Source: UBA4742 sp963785815
Lineage (GTDB): Bacteria; Actinomycetota; Acidimicrobiia; Acidimicrobiales; Acidimicrobilacustridaceae
Length of the DNA stretch: 64,000 bases
Assembly (NCBI GenBank): GCA_963785815.1
Contig: CAWAWN010000001.1
Coordinates: 372,001-436,000, forward strand
Reading direction: 5' to 3'
Position 1 is the first letter of the stretch. Each line of letters starts with the position of its first letter. The position numbers and the translations under genes were made by a program. The notes under the pieces are model-generated. The model saw nothing but the letters and a program-made list of their open reading frames with translations. It was not told where the DNA came from and made no database searches. This document shows positions 1 through 11,513 of this stretch, piece after piece.

Positions 1-1261
1 GCTGATGGTGCAGGGGGTGGTCCGGGCCGGGGTCGGGGCACGGGTTGCACCAACCGGCCGTCGGGTCGGATGAACCGCCACCGTCGGGGTCGGCCCTCGA
101 CCTGCCAACCGGGACCGTGGATCAACCGGTGATGCGTCGAGCACAACAACATCAAGTTGTCGAGCCGGGTCGGCCCGCCATGTTCGCGGTGGGCCACGTG
201 GTGGGCCCGCAGGTGGCGGGTGCGCCCACAGCCCGGGTACTGGCAGCACCGGTCACGCACCAACAGGGCCCGACGCTGGGTCGGGGTGGCCAGCCGCGTC
301 CGCGAGGTGGCCGTCACCGGATGGCCGTCGAGGACCGTGACCGCCGACGCCCACGAGCAGCAGCCCAGGAGCCGGGCCACCGCCGGATCGACCGACCCGC
401 CGTCCTGGAGGTAGGCGGCTCCGTCGCGGATGTGCAACAGGGTGAGGTACCGCTCGGCCAGGACGCCCTCGTCGTCGACCAGCCCACCCAGATAGGCATC
501 GGCCACCCGAGACAGCGCCTCGCTGTTGGACAACGGCTGTGCCCCGGTGCCGGCATCATCGAGATCGCGAGACCGCATCGCGTCGATGGCGGCCACGATC
601 GCCGCCCCCTGATCCGGCGCGCTCGACCCACCCCAGCGATACCGGCCACCCTCGTCCACATACCAACGAAACCCATCGTCCGGCTCCGCCACCGCGTCCT
701 CCCCGGGCCGATCGCCATCAGTCTCGGTGTCGGTCACCCGCTCCAGATCACGCACCAACGTCTGGAGCTGCGCACCCGTCGCCACCTCGGCGGTGGCCAC
801 AACCGGCCCTCGTTCTCCGGCGTCGCCACCCGAACCAACAACTCGACCGTGCCCTCCGACAACTGCCCCGCCGCGAAGGCGCCCCGCAACTGAGGCAACA
901 CGGCAAGTCGCCCGGCCAGACGCATCGTACGAGCCGCCTCGGACGGAGTCAGCCCCCACTCCAACCCCACCCACTGCCGGCACGTCCCCGAAGCCAAGAA
1001 CCCCTCCAGGCTTCGAACCTCAGCCGCCACGTCGACCAACTCGGCCTGCAGGCAGCCGATCTGGCTCGCCAGCTCGCGCCCCCGCCGCGCCAGCGAAGCC
1101 GACCGCGTCTGCACTTCGACCGCCTGGCCAACACCACCACCCCCGCCGTCACCCCACGGGTCAACCGCATCGACCACTCCGCCCGCGCCACCACCCTCGC
1201 CTGCCGGCTCGCGCACATCCACCGCACGTTCCGCACGTTCCGCACGTTCCGCCAAGAACAT
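1..1261 (-). pseudogene. DUF222 / HNH endonuclease-type protein, frameshifted and cut by the window edge
   Basis: Read leftward from ATG 1261, the first part carries the DUF222 (13E12-type) signature GLTPSEAARTMRLAGRL. The reading then breaks near 796-803: the protein runs out of frame and stops at 734, while the frame one base over continues open to the window edge. The shifted frame gives an HNH nuclease domain: a CQYPGCG zinc knuckle, HLRAHHVAHREHGG, and LCSTHHRLIH. Restoring one G (on the minus strand) in the string GTTGTGGCC makes one continuous protein. It may be a true pseudogene or a one-base sequence error. This family is multicopy in actinobacteria and its role is unknown. The start is supported by a -10 box seven bases upstream. 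Confidence 0.78.
1223..1249. repeat. three tandem 9-bp repeats inside the DUF222 gene
   Basis: The unit CGCACGTTC occurs three times in perfect tandem and encodes an Ala-Glu-Arg triplet repeat near the N-terminus of the DUF222 protein. The unit is a multiple of three, so copy-number change would keep frame. Confidence 0.8.
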
Positions 1262-1268
1262 ACGTACG

Positions 1269-1274
1269 ACCCTA
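1269..1274 (-). promoter_or_regulatory. -10 box TAGGGT for a leaderless DUF222 transcript
   Basis: TAGGGT on the minus strand ends seven bases before ATG 1261, so transcription would begin at or next to the start codon. This favours ATG 1261 over the upstream in-frame start at 1321. Confidence 0.55.
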
Positions 1275-1336
1275 CCCGACCACCCACCACCGATCAAGTG
1301 TTCGTTCGCCGATCTTGCCAACGGCCGCCGTCGCCA

Positions 1337-2104
1337 TCACACTGGGGGCGGACCGGCGCCGAGCAGCTCGCCGTGGGCCTCCTCCACCGCCGTGATGACC
1401 TGCTGGGCCGCCAGCGCGGCGCTGACGGCCAGGACGATCCCCCCGAGCGCAACGACCAGGGCGATCTGAACCGAGGCGATCGAGGCGAAGGCGATCACGG
1501 TGGCCGCGAACTGGGTGCCGAGCCAGAGCAACCACCAGCGCAGCACCAGCGGACGCTGATCGTGCCCCGCCGGCAGGAGGTCCGCGGTCGACTGGTAGGG
1601 GAACCAGAGGTTCACGATCGGGATGAAGAAGCCGCCGACGACCATGCCCGGTGAGTGCCGGGCCGGCAGCCCGGCTCGCCGGGCCAGGGTGGCGGCCCGA
1701 TGGATCCAGACCAGGAAGATGATCCCCACCACCAGCAGGCCCAGGGAGACGAGGTTCAGGCCCAGCGAGACCAGGGTGTAGCCCGGTGAGAGCGTGGTCG
1801 TGCTGGTGGCCGTCGTACCGCTCTGCGCCTGATCGATCTGGTGGAAGAAGTTGTGGATCACCGCGTGGTACACGATGGCGACGGCCACGAACTGCACCCC
1901 GTAGAGGGCCGCGCCCGCGATCATGGCCTTGCGGGCCCGGTCGGCGTCGCCCCGCTCGGCCGCCAGGTCGACCACCGCCTGGGGAGCTACCGGCGCGGCG
2001 TTGGCGTTGACGTGGGAGGTCCAGGCGTTGCCGTCCCACCAGCGCAGGCGGGCCCCGGGCGGTCCGCCGGGATCGGGGTACCAGCCGGGAGGGGTGGTGG
2101 TCAC
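1337..2104 (-). CDS. DUF2510/DUF4328 membrane protein
   Basis: The 255-residue product begins with a DUF2510-type motif (PPGWYPDPGG, then LRWWDGNAWTSHV at about 6-32), followed by a DUF4328-like region with four to five predicted membrane segments (about 60-80, 108-132, 148-166, 195-235). Residues such as WIHRAATLARRAG and HSPGMVVGGFFIPIVNLW fit DUF4328. The function of this family is unknown. Its GTG start overlaps the fabZ stop as GTGA, so it is probably translated with fabZ as the last gene of a bcp-fabZ unit. Alternative starts are unlikely because the DUF2510 motif begins at the N-terminus. Confidence 0.85.
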   Translation of the reverse strand: MTTTPPGWYPDPGGPPGARLRWWDGNAWTSHVNANAAPVAPQAVVDLAAERGDADRARKAMIAGAALYGVQFVAVAIVYHAVIHNFFHQIDQAQSGTTATSTTTLSPGYTLVSLGLNLVSLGLLVVGIIFLVWIHRAATLARRAGLPARHSPGMVVGGFFIPIVNLWFPYQSTADLLPAGHDQRPLVLRWWLLWLGTQFAATVIAFASIASVQIALVVALGGIVLAVSAALAAQQVITAVEEAHGELLGAGPPPV

Positions 2105-2529
2105 GAGCGATCGACGAGGACGAAGAGCAGGTCGGCTTCGCAGGCCAGCTCGCCGGAGACCGTGGCCCGTCCGTGGCCCTTGCCCGCCCGGGCCGACATG
2201 CGGCCCAGCGCGACCTCCAGGTCGAGGGTGTCCCCCGGGCCCACCTGGCGACGGAACCGGGCGCCGTCGACCCCGCCGAACAGGGGCAGCTTGCCCTGGA
2301 AGCGGGCATCGGAGAGCACCGCCGCCGCCCCCAGCTGGGCGATGGCCTCGACCATCAGGACCCCCGGGACGGTCGGGCGCCCCGGGAAGTGGCCGGCGAA
2401 GAACGCCTCGTCACCGCTCAGGTGCCACCGGCCGGCGGCCCGCACGCCCGGCTCGAGCTCGACCAGCTCGTCGAGCAGGAGGAACGGCGGCCGATGTGGG
2501 ATGAGCTCGGCGGGCGCAGGCAGGCTCAC
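2101..2529 (-). CDS. fabZ: 3-hydroxyacyl-ACP dehydratase FabZ-like
   Basis: The 142-residue hot-dog protein would dehydrate 3-hydroxyacyl-ACP in fatty-acid synthesis in the cytoplasm. It shows the N-terminal IPHRPPFLLLDELVELEPG and the catalytic stretch HFPGRPTVPGVLMVEAIAQ, in which the His and the downstream Glu are the family catalytic pair. Length matches FabZ. GTG 2529 was chosen because it overlaps the bcp stop as GTGA and puts the IPHRPPFL motif about ten residues in; longer in-frame extensions would run through bcp. Isolation from other fab genes leaves open a role on another hydroxyacyl thioester. Confidence 0.85.
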   Translation of the reverse strand: MSLPAPAELIPHRPPFLLLDELVELEPGVRAAGRWHLSGDEAFFAGHFPGRPTVPGVLMVEAIAQLGAAAVLSDARFQGKLPLFGGVDGARFRRQVGPGDTLDLEVALGRMSARAGKGHGRATVSGELACEADLLFVLVDRS

Positions 2530-2990
2530 GAAAGGGCCGCCTGCAGCTTCACCGGGGTGTCCTTGGGGCTGATCTTGTACCAGGCCTCGGCGATCTTGCC
2601 CTTCTCGTCGATCAGGAAGGCCGAGCGGATGATGCCCATGTAGGTGCGGCCGTAGTTCTTCTTCTCGCCCCACACCCCGTAGGCCTCGGCCACCGCATGC
2701 TCGGTGTCGGCCAGCAGCGGGAAGCCCAGCGAGTACTTGTCGTCGAACTTCTTCTGGCGCTCCGGCGCGTCAGGGCTGATGCCCACGATGGCGGTGTCGC
2801 CGATGTCGCCGGCCACGTCGCGCAGGGCGCACGACTGGGCGGTGCAGCCGGGGGTGTCGGCCTTCGGGTAGAAGTACACGAGCACCTTGCGGCCCTTGAA
2901 CCCCGTCAGCTTCACGAGGTTGCCGTCCTGGTCGGGCAGCGAGATGGCGGGGGCCTTGTCCCCGGCTTGGAGACGGACGGGATCGGTCAT
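2526..2990 (-). CDS. bcp: thioredoxin-dependent peroxiredoxin (Bcp/PrxQ)
   Basis: The 154-residue protein would reduce hydroperoxides using thioredoxin as electron donor. The peroxidatic Cys49 lies in the motif TPGCTAQSC and the resolving Cys54 is five residues on, the standard PrxQ arrangement. The family segment YFYPKADTPGCT and the later GISPDAPERQKKF are present, and length is normal. A TAGGTT -10 box six bases before the ATG suggests a leaderless transcript. The stop overlaps the fabZ start. Confidence 0.93.
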   Translation of the reverse strand: MTDPVRLQAGDKAPAISLPDQDGNLVKLTGFKGRKVLVYFYPKADTPGCTAQSCALRDVAGDIGDTAIVGISPDAPERQKKFDDKYSLGFPLLADTEHAVAEAYGVWGEKKNYGRTYMGIIRSAFLIDEKGKIAEAWYKISPKDTPVKLQAALS

Positions 2991-2996
2991 GGGCGC

Positions 2997-3002
2997 AACC
3001 TA
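2997..3002 (-). promoter_or_regulatory. -10 box TAGGTT for leaderless bcp
   Basis: TAGGTT on the minus strand ends six bases before ATG 2990. Confidence 0.5.
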
Positions 3003-3040
3003 GCCCGAACCTCCCGAGCCGTCCGGGATCGCAACAACGG

Positions 3041-3072
3041 CGCCGGGGAGGGCATCACGGCCCTCCCCGGCG
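3041..3072 (-). terminator. strong hairpin terminator after hup
   Basis: Perfect 13-bp inverted repeat (CGCCGGGGAGGGC at 3041-3053, its complement at 3060-3072) with a six-base loop, 45 bp beyond the hup stop and before bcp. There is no clean U-run, only GTTGTTG, as is common in GC-rich actinobacteria. Confidence 0.7.
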
Positions 3073-3117
3073 TCCTGGACGTGCTCCGGGGCCAAACCCG
3101 GAGATGCGGCTCGGGCC

Positions 3118-3402
3118 CTACTTGGAGGCCTTGGCCACAGCCTTGAGCTTGGAACCCGCCGTCACCTTCACCGCGTTGGCCGCCGGGACCTGGATGGTCT
3201 CGCCGGTCTGGGGGTTGCGCCCGGTGCGGGCCGCTCGCCGGGTTCGCTCGAAGGACAGGAAGCCCGGCAGGGTCAGCTTGTCGCTGCCCTTGGTCACGAC
3301 CTTGTGGACCTCGTCCTCGAACCCCTTGAGCACCTTCTCGACATCGGTCTTGGCGACTCCCTGACTCTCGGAGATCGCCGCCACCAGTTCGGTCTTCGTC
3401 AT
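3118..3402 (-). CDS. hup: HU-family nucleoid DNA-binding protein
   Basis: The 94-residue histone-like protein begins MTKTELVAAISESQG and contains the HU DNA-binding arm signature GFLSFERTRRAARTGRNPQTG, followed by the beta-arm tip and a short Lys-rich C-terminus (KLKAVAKASK). It lacks the long Lys/Ala/Pro tail of mycobacterial HupB. It binds and bends DNA as a dimer. A GAAGGAG ribosome-binding site precedes ATG by about six bases, so this message has a leader, unlike many neighbours. A strong hairpin follows, so it is probably monocistronic. Confidence 0.95.
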   Translation of the reverse strand: MTKTELVAAISESQGVAKTDVEKVLKGFEDEVHKVVTKGSDKLTLPGFLSFERTRRAARTGRNPQTGETIQVPAANAVKVTAGSKLKAVAKASK

Positions 3403-3541
3403 TGTCTACTCCTTCTCGGTGGTCCGGGGGTACGGGCGAACCGTGACCGGGTGAGCCCGAACCTATGAGTTCCACGCTTCTGGATAAGGCACCCGGACGT
3501 CAGCTTTGCCCAAGTGCGGCGCGGAAAAGGTGGATGCTCGC

Positions 3542-4030
3542 TCAACCGGCCACGTTCACCATGGCGTCCGCGGCCATGGCGAAGTACGTCAGGAAGGCCG
3601 TCTCGTCCTCGGCGGAGAGCCCGCCGCCCTCGACCGCGGCCGCCATGTGGGCGTACCAGGCGTCGCGCTCGGCCTGGCCGATGGCGAGCGGGACGTGGCG
3701 CATGCGCAGCCGGGGGTGGCCCCGCTGCTCGGAGTAGGTCATGGGCCCACCCCAGTACTGGACCAGGAACCCGGCTAGGTGGGCGCGGGCATCCACCAGG
3801 TCCCGGTCGGCGTAGAGCGGCTGCAGCACCGGGTCCTGCTCGACCTGGTCGTAGAAGCGATCCACCAGCGCCACGAACCAGGGCTGGCCGCCCACCCGCT
3901 CGTACATCGACGCCACCTGGGCCGGTTCGAGCGACCCGGCCTGCTCGCCCTTGATGACGGCCCGCACCGCCAGGTGACGCCCGGGTTGCCCCGGGGGGGC
4001 CGGCTCACCCGGATTGGCGGGGATGCTCAT
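3542..4030 (-). CDS. glbO: group II truncated haemoglobin (GlbO-like)
   Basis: The 162-residue product contains a 2-on-2 globin at about 42-160: RFYDQVEQDPVLQPLY (B helix, candidate Tyr B10 = Tyr60), YWGGPMTYSEQRGHPRLRMRH with the proximal haem His at residue 112, and LAIGQAERDAWYAHM. It probably binds O2, NO or peroxide. About 40 Pro/Gly-rich residues precede the globin, which is longer than usual; a start near Met42 is an alternative. ATG 4030 is preferred because a TAGCGT -10 box ends seven bases upstream. It is divergent from the carboxylase operon, the two -10 boxes being 34 bp apart. Confidence 0.88.
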   Translation of the reverse strand: MSIPANPGEPAPPGQPGRHLAVRAVIKGEQAGSLEPAQVASMYERVGGQPWFVALVDRFYDQVEQDPVLQPLYADRDLVDARAHLAGFLVQYWGGPMTYSEQRGHPRLRMRHVPLAIGQAERDAWYAHMAAAVEGGGLSAEDETAFLTYFAMAADAMVNVAG

Positions 4031-4037
4031 CGGCCCC

Positions 4038-4043
4038 ACGCTA
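4038..4043 (-). promoter_or_regulatory. -10 box TAGCGT for leaderless truncated haemoglobin gene
   Basis: TAGCGT on the minus strand ends seven bases before ATG 4030. Confidence 0.55.
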
Positions 4044-4077
4044 GCGGCGCTCGGAAAGCCGCCTCGCGAGCGGGCGG

Positions 4078-4083
4078 TAGGGT
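4078..4083 (+). promoter_or_regulatory. -10 box TAGGGT for the leaderless acyl-CoA carboxylase operon
   Basis: TAGGGT ends seven bases before ATG 4091, divergent from the haemoglobin promoter. Confidence 0.55.
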
Positions 4084-4090
4084 GCCGGGC

Positions 4091-5682
4091 ATGAGTCGGG
4101 GGGCGACGACCAGCATCGATGCGCGCGCCGCGGACCACCAGGCCAACCGGGCCGCCATGCTCGAGCGCCTGGCCGAGATCGAGGCCGCCCACCGACAGGT
4201 GGGCGCGGGCGGCGGGGACCGCTACGTGGAGCGCCACCGCCAGCGGGGACGGCTGCTGGTGCGCGAGCGCATCGACCTGCTGGTCGACGACGGATCGCCG
4301 TTCCTCGAGCTCAGCCCGCTGGCCGGGTGGGGCACCGACGACCCCCTGGGCGGCGGCCTGGTCACCGGGATCGGCCTGGTCGAGGGCACGATCTGCGTGA
4401 TCAGCGCCAACGACCCCACGGTGCGGGGCGGCACGTCCAGCCCCACCACGGTGGCCAAGGGCCTGCGAGCCCAGGAGATCGCACACGTCAACCGGCTGCC
4501 GCTCGTCAACCTGACCGAGTCTGGTGGTGCCGACCTGCCGCGCCAGGCCGAGATCTTCGTGCCCGGGGGCGCCACCTTCAAGGGCCTGACCCGCCTGTCG
4601 GCGGCCGGCGTCCCCACCGTGACGGTCGTGTTCGGCTCGTCGACGGCCGGGGGCGCCTACGTGCCCGGCCTGAGCGACTACACGGTGCTGGTGGCCGACC
4701 AGGCCCAGGTCTACCTGGGTGGACCGCCCCTGGTGAAGATGGCCATCGACGAGGACGCCGACGACGAGGAGCTGGGCGGCGCGGCCATGCACGCCCGGAC
4801 ATCGGGCCTGGCCGACTTCCTGGCCACCGACGAGCACGACGCCCTCCGCCTGGCCCGGCTGGTCGTCTCGAAGCTGGGCCGGCCCGGCCCCACGCCGGCC
4901 CCGGGCGGGGGCGTGGCGCCGCGCTTCGACCCCGAGGAGCTGCTGGGCATCGTGGGACCCGACGTCCGGGTGCCCTTCGACGCCCGCGAGATCCTGCGCC
5001 GGGTGCTCGACCGCTCCGAGCTGGACGAGTTCAAGCCGCTCTACGGCTCGCAGCTGGTGTGCGGATGGGGCGAGCTCTGCGGTCGCCCCCTGGCCATCCT
5101 GGCCAACAACGGCGTGCTGTTCAGCGCCGAGTCGCAGAAGGGCGCCCAGTTCATCCAGCTGGCGAACCGGGCCGAGATCCCGCTGCTGTTCGTGCACAAC
5201 ATCACCGGGTTCATGGTGGGCACGAGCGCCGAGCAGGGTGGCATCGTCAAGCACGGCAGCCAACTCATCAACGCCGTGTCCAACTCGACGGTGCCCCACC
5301 TGGCGCTCATGGTCGGCGCCTCCTACGGAGCCGGCAACTACGCCATGTCCGGTCGGGCCTACGACCCGCGCTTCGTGTTCAGCTGGCCCAGCCACCGCAT
5401 CGCGGTCATGGGGCCCCGCCAGCTGGCCGGGGTCCTGTCCATCGTGGCCCGGTCGGCCGCCGAACGGGCGGGACGTGACTTCGACGAGGCCGCCGACGCC
5501 GAGCGCACGCGAGCCATCGAGGACCAGATCGAGGCCGAGTCCACGGCCCTGTTCGCCACCGGCCACCTGTGGGACGACGGCATCATCGATCCCCGCGACA
5601 CCCGCACCGTGCTGGGCATCGCCCTGTCCGCCGTCCACCAGACCCCGATCTCGGGCTCGCGGTCCTACGGGGTCTTCCGCCT

Positions 5683-5686
<4 letters not shown>
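4091..5686 (+). CDS. acyl-CoA carboxylase, carboxyltransferase (beta) subunit
   Basis: The 531-residue protein has both carboxyltransferase halves. The N half includes GGTSSPTTVAKGLRAQEIA and NLTESGGADLPRQAE, with oxyanion glycines in GSSTAGGAYVPG. The C half includes FKPLYGSQLVCGWGELCGRP and GASYGAGNYAMSGRAYDPR. It most resembles methylcrotonyl- or geranyl-CoA carboxylase beta subunits, which carboxylate branched alpha,beta-unsaturated acyl-CoAs. The next gene supplies biotin carboxylase and biotin carrier, and an AtuA-like gene follows, which favours a geranyl-CoA-type or related role. The upstream in-frame extension is rejected because of the -10 box at 4078-4083. Confidence 0.9.
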
Positions 5687-7694
<2,008 letters not shown>

Positions 7695-7698
<4 letters not shown>

Positions 7699-9806
7699 GC
7701 GACGACCCCAATCCGCCGGCCGGCTCGCCGTCGGGCCCGACGCCCCAGGAGCTGATGGCCGCCCGGCGCAAGCTGCGGGGCCGGGTGGAGGAGGAGGCCG
7801 TCGACCAGCCCGGTGCCGGCGCGCCGGCCGAGGCGCCCCCGGCACCGCCCGCGCCGGCCGCACCCATGGAGCAGGCGCCACCCGAGCCCGAGGCCGAGCC
7901 GTTGCGGGTGGCCAACTGCAGCGGGTTCTACGGGGATCGCCTGTCCGCGGCCCAGGAGATGGTGGACGGCGGGCCCATCGACGTGCTGACCGGCGACTGG
8001 CTGGCCGAGCTGACCATGTACATCCTGGCCAAGAGCCGCCTCGACCACCCCGACCTCGGGTTCGCCCCCACCTTCCTGACCCAGATGGAGCACGTGCTGG
8101 GGACCTGCCTGGCCGAGGGGATCGTCGTGGTGTCCAACGCCGGCGGCTTGAACCCAGCGGGCTGCGCCGAGGCGCTGACGGCCCTGGCCGGACGCCTGGG
8201 GCTGGCCCCCAAGGTGGCCTACGTGCACGGCGACGACCTGCTCGACCGCCTCGACGAGCTGGCCGACGCCGGCATCGACCTGGCCAACCTCGACACCGGT
8301 GAGTCCCTGGCCGAGGCGGGCGTCGTGCCCCTGACGGCCAACGCCTACCTGGGCGGCTGGGGGATCCGCCAGGCCCTCGACCACGACGCCGACGTGGTCA
8401 TCACCGGTCGGGTGGCGGACGCCGCCCTGGTGGTCGGTCCGGCGGCGTCGCGCTTCGGCTGGGATCGCACCGACTGGGATCGCCTGGCCGGCGCGGTGGT
8501 GGCGGGCCACGTGCTGGAGTGCGGCGCCCAGTGCACCGGCGGCAACTACGCCTTCTTCACCGAGGTTCCCGATCTGGAGCGACCCGGGTTCCCGCTGGCC
8601 GAGATCCACCACGACGGCTCCTTCGTGGTCACCAAGCACCCGGGCACCGGCGGACGGGTGTCGGTCGACACCGTCACCGCCCAGCTGCTCTACGAGATCC
8701 AGGGGCCGGGCTACTTCCACCCGGACGTGGTGGTGGCTCTCGACACCGTCGCGCTGGCCGACGAGGGTGCCGACCGGGTCCGGGTCTCGGGCGTGCGCGG
8801 CCGGCCGGCGCCCGACACGGCCAAGGTGGCGGTGAACCACCTGGGCGGGTACCGCAACGCCACCACCTTCCTGCTCACCGGCCTCGACATCGAGGCCAAG
8901 GCGGCGCTGGCCGAGCGCACGCTCTGGGCGAAGGTCCCCGGGGGACGCGACGGATTCGCCGCCACCGACGTGCGGCTGCGCCGAAGTGACCACGACGATC
9001 CGGCCACCAACGCCGAGGCCATCGCCGAGCTGACGATCACGGTGATGGACCCCGACGAGGAGAAGGTCGGTCGAGCCTTCTCCAACGCCGCGGTCGAGAT
9101 GGCCCTGGCCAGCTACCCCGGCCTGTCCACCGACGGGCCGCCGCGCCGCGCCTCGAGCTTCGGGGTGTACTGGCCCAGCTTGGTGCCCGCCGACGTGCCG
9201 CGCCACGAGGTGGTCATGGGCGAGGAGCGGTTCGCGGTCGAGCCGGTCGGCGCCGAGCCCGACGACGCCGACGACGCCGACCCGGACGCGGACGGCGGCC
9301 GCTACGCGCTGGCCCCGCCGAGCACGCCCGAGCGCGCCGCTCCGCCGACCGAGCCGACGACCGCCGTCCCGCTCGGACGGGTGGCCGGGGCGCGCTCGGG
9401 AGACAAGGGGGGCAACGCCAACATCGGCGTCTGGGCGCGCGACGACGAGGTGTTCGAGTGGTTGGCCGCCTACCTGGACGAGGACCGCATCCGCCAGCTG
9501 CTCGGCCCCGAGGTCGAGGGACTCGCCATCCGCCGCTACGAGCTGGCCAACCTGCGGGCGCTCAACGTGGTGGTCGAGGGTCTGCTGGGTCGGGGGGTGG
9601 CCGCCTCCACCCGGATCGACCCCCAGGCCAAGGGCCTGGGCGAGTACCTCCGAGCCAAGGTGGTCGAGGTCCCCACCCGGTTGGTGCCCCCGGGCCCGGC
9701 CGCGGACGGCCCGCTCCCCCCGCCCCCGGGCACATCGGCCCCACCCCCGCCGCCCCGGTCGTCGGCGCCGCCGCCCCCGGCCGCCCCGCCGCCCCCGTCG
9801 GCCTGA
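7695..9806 (+). CDS. atuA: AtuA-like protein (DUF1446) with C-terminal AtuA-like domain
   Basis: The 703-residue product has an unusual Pro/Ala-rich N-terminal extension (about 1-70), then the AtuA/DUF1446 core starting at RVANCSGFYGDRLSAAQEM, with SNAGGLNPAGCAEAL and NLDTGES. A second AtuA-like domain begins GRVAGARSGDKGGNANIGVWA near 560-650. The final 35 residues are almost all Pro/Ala/Ser. In Pseudomonas the atu genes degrade citronellol and geraniol, but AtuA's reaction is not firmly known. The ATG overlaps the carboxylase stop as ATGA, so the genes are translated together. The terminal extensions look disordered and may be lineage-specific. Confidence 0.85.
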
Positions 9807-9820
9807 GCCCCGGAGCCGGC

Positions 9821-10978
9821 ATGGACTTCACCCCCGAACACGACCTGTTCCGAGCCACGGTGCGCGACGTGGTCGAGCACCACATCAACCCCCACATCGA
9901 CGAGTGGGAGGCGGCCGGCACCTTCCCCGCCCACGAGCTCTTCGCCCAGCTCGGCGCCCTCGGGATCCTGGGGTTGGAGTACGACCCGGCCTACGGCGGC
10001 CAGGGCGCCGACCACAGCTACACCCTCGTCTACGGCGAGGAGATGGGACGGGCCGGCTGCGGGGGGATCCCGATGGCGGTCAGCGTGCAGACCGACATGG
10101 CCACCCCGTCCCTGCACCGCTTCGGCACCCACGAGCTCAAGGAGCGGTACCTGGCCCCGGCCATCCGGGGCGAGCTGGTGGCGGCCATCGCCGTGACCGA
10201 GCCCGACGCCGGCAGCGACGTGGCCGGCATCCGCACCCGCGCCGTGCGCGACGGCGACGAGTGGGTGATCAACGGCACCAAGCTCTACATCACCAACGGC
10301 ACGCAGGCCGACTGGTTGTGCCTGCTGGCCCGCACCAGCGATCTCGACGAGACCCCGGCCGGTCGCTACCGGGGCATGAGCCAGATCGTCGTGCCCACCG
10401 ACTCCCCCGGGTTCTCGGTCAGCCGCAAGCTGGACAAGCTCGGCAACCGATCGAGCGACACGGCGGAGCTGTCGTTGGTGGACGTGCGCGTACCGGTGGC
10501 CAACACCATCGGCGAGGTGGGCCGAGGCTTCCAGCAGCAGATGGCCCAGTTCCAGAACGAGCGCATGATCGCGGCCTACATGGCGGTGGGGGCCATGGGG
10601 GTGGCGCTCGACCGGACCATCGCCTACGTGCGGGAGCGCCGGGTCTTCGGGGCACCGCTGGCCGCCAACCAGCACATCCAGTTCGAGCTGGCCGATCTGG
10701 CCGCCGAGGTCGACCTGCTCCGCCACTACAACCACGCCTGCGCCGAGGCCTACCTGCGCGGCGAGGACACCACCCGCTTCGCCACCATCGCCAAGCTCAA
10801 GACCGGCCGGCTGAACCGACGGGTGGCCGACACCTGCCTCCAGTTCCACGGGGGCATCGGCTACATGGAGGAGACGTGGACGGCGCGCTACTTCCGCGAC
10901 TCGCGGCTGTTGTCGATCGGCGGCGGGGCCGACGAGGTCATGCTGCGGGTGCTGGCCCAGCTCGACGGGATCAGCTGA
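9821..10978 (+). CDS. acyl-CoA dehydrogenase of the atu-like operon
   Basis: The 385-residue FAD enzyme has the three-part acyl-CoA dehydrogenase fold: AVTEPDAGSDVAGIRTRA and DEWVINGTKLYITNGTQADW in the middle, and FQNERMIAAYMAVGAMGV, ERRVFGAPLAANQHIQFELADL and QFHGGIGYMEE at the C-terminus. It would oxidise a saturated acyl-CoA to the 2-enoyl-CoA that the adjacent carboxylase could use, comparable to citronellyl-CoA or isovaleryl-CoA dehydrogenase. It ends the four-gene operon; its stop overlaps the end of the opposing gene by 8 bp. Substrate cannot be fixed from sequence. Confidence 0.88.
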   Translation: MDFTPEHDLFRATVRDVVEHHINPHIDEWEAAGTFPAHELFAQLGALGILGLEYDPAYGGQGADHSYTLVYGEEMGRAGCGGIPMAVSVQTDMATPSLHRFGTHELKERYLAPAIRGELVAAIAVTEPDAGSDVAGIRTRAVRDGDEWVINGTKLYITNGTQADWLCLLARTSDLDETPAGRYRGMSQIVVPTDSPGFSVSRKLDKLGNRSSDTAELSLVDVRVPVANTIGEVGRGFQQQMAQFQNERMIAAYMAVGAMGVALDRTIAYVRERRVFGAPLAANQHIQFELADLAAEVDLLRHYNHACAEAYLRGEDTTRFATIAKLKTGRLNRRVADTCLQFHGGIGYMEETWTARYFRDSRLLSIGGGADEVMLRVLAQLDGIS

Positions 10979-11471
10979 CGTTCTCGGGGCACGCCGCCCA
11001 GTGGCGGACGCCCGTCTGGGCGATGAGCTCGTTGGCCCGGCACTGGGCATCGCGGGGACTCAGCCGCAGGTGGAGCCGCTCGCCGTGGCCCCCACCGATG
11101 TCGCGCCACACCTCCCAGATGAGCTCGGGTGGCTCGCACAGCTCGATGAAGCGGGCCGGGTCCTCGAGGCGCAGCAGGCGCATGTCGTAGGCGGGGACGC
11201 CCAGGTGGCGCAGGGCGTGGGCCACGTCGGCGGCGTCGAGCTGGATCTCCAGCTGCTCGGTGAGCTGGTGGAACTGCAACCCCATCACCAGGCCGCACTG
11301 CCAGTCGATGTCCCAGTAGAGCCGGGGGTCGGCCTCGATCGGGTCGGTGGCCGCGGTCGGATCGCCCAGGGCCTGGAACAGGCTCAGCTCGCTGGTGCGC
11401 ACGCGGGCCAACGGCACCTCGATCAGCCGGCTGCGCGGGAACGCCCGCAGCTTGGTCATGCCCTCGCGCAT
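10971..11471 (-). CDS. hypothetical protein, 166 aa
   Basis: I do not recognise this protein. It appears soluble, without a signal peptide or membrane segment, and mixes acidic and hydrophobic stretches (DPRLYWDIDWQCGLVMG, CEPPELIWEVWRDIGGGHGERLHLRL). Strong third-position G/C supports real coding. ATG 11471 is chosen because a TAGGCT -10 box ends six bases before it; GTG 11477 is an in-frame alternative. It faces the acyl-CoA dehydrogenase gene, overlapping it by 8 bp at the 3' end. Confidence 0.7.
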   Translation of the reverse strand: MREGMTKLRAFPRSRLIEVPLARVRTSELSLFQALGDPTAATDPIEADPRLYWDIDWQCGLVMGLQFHQLTEQLEIQLDAADVAHALRHLGVPAYDMRLLRLEDPARFIELCEPPELIWEVWRDIGGGHGERLHLRLSPRDAQCRANELIAQTGVRHWAACPENVS

Positions 11472-11477
11472 CGCCAC

Positions 11478-11483
11478 AGCCTA
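11478..11483 (-). promoter_or_regulatory. -10 box TAGGCT for leaderless hypothetical gene
   Basis: TAGGCT on the minus strand ends six bases before ATG 11471. Confidence 0.5.
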
Positions 11484-11513
11484 GGGGACACGCTGGCGGG
11501 TGGGTCCAACGAC

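Noticed and set aside
4044..5638. Minus-strand frame upstream of the truncated haemoglobin
   Set aside because: It is the antisense of the carboxyltransferase gene; the haemoglobin is confined to 3542-4030 by its promoter.
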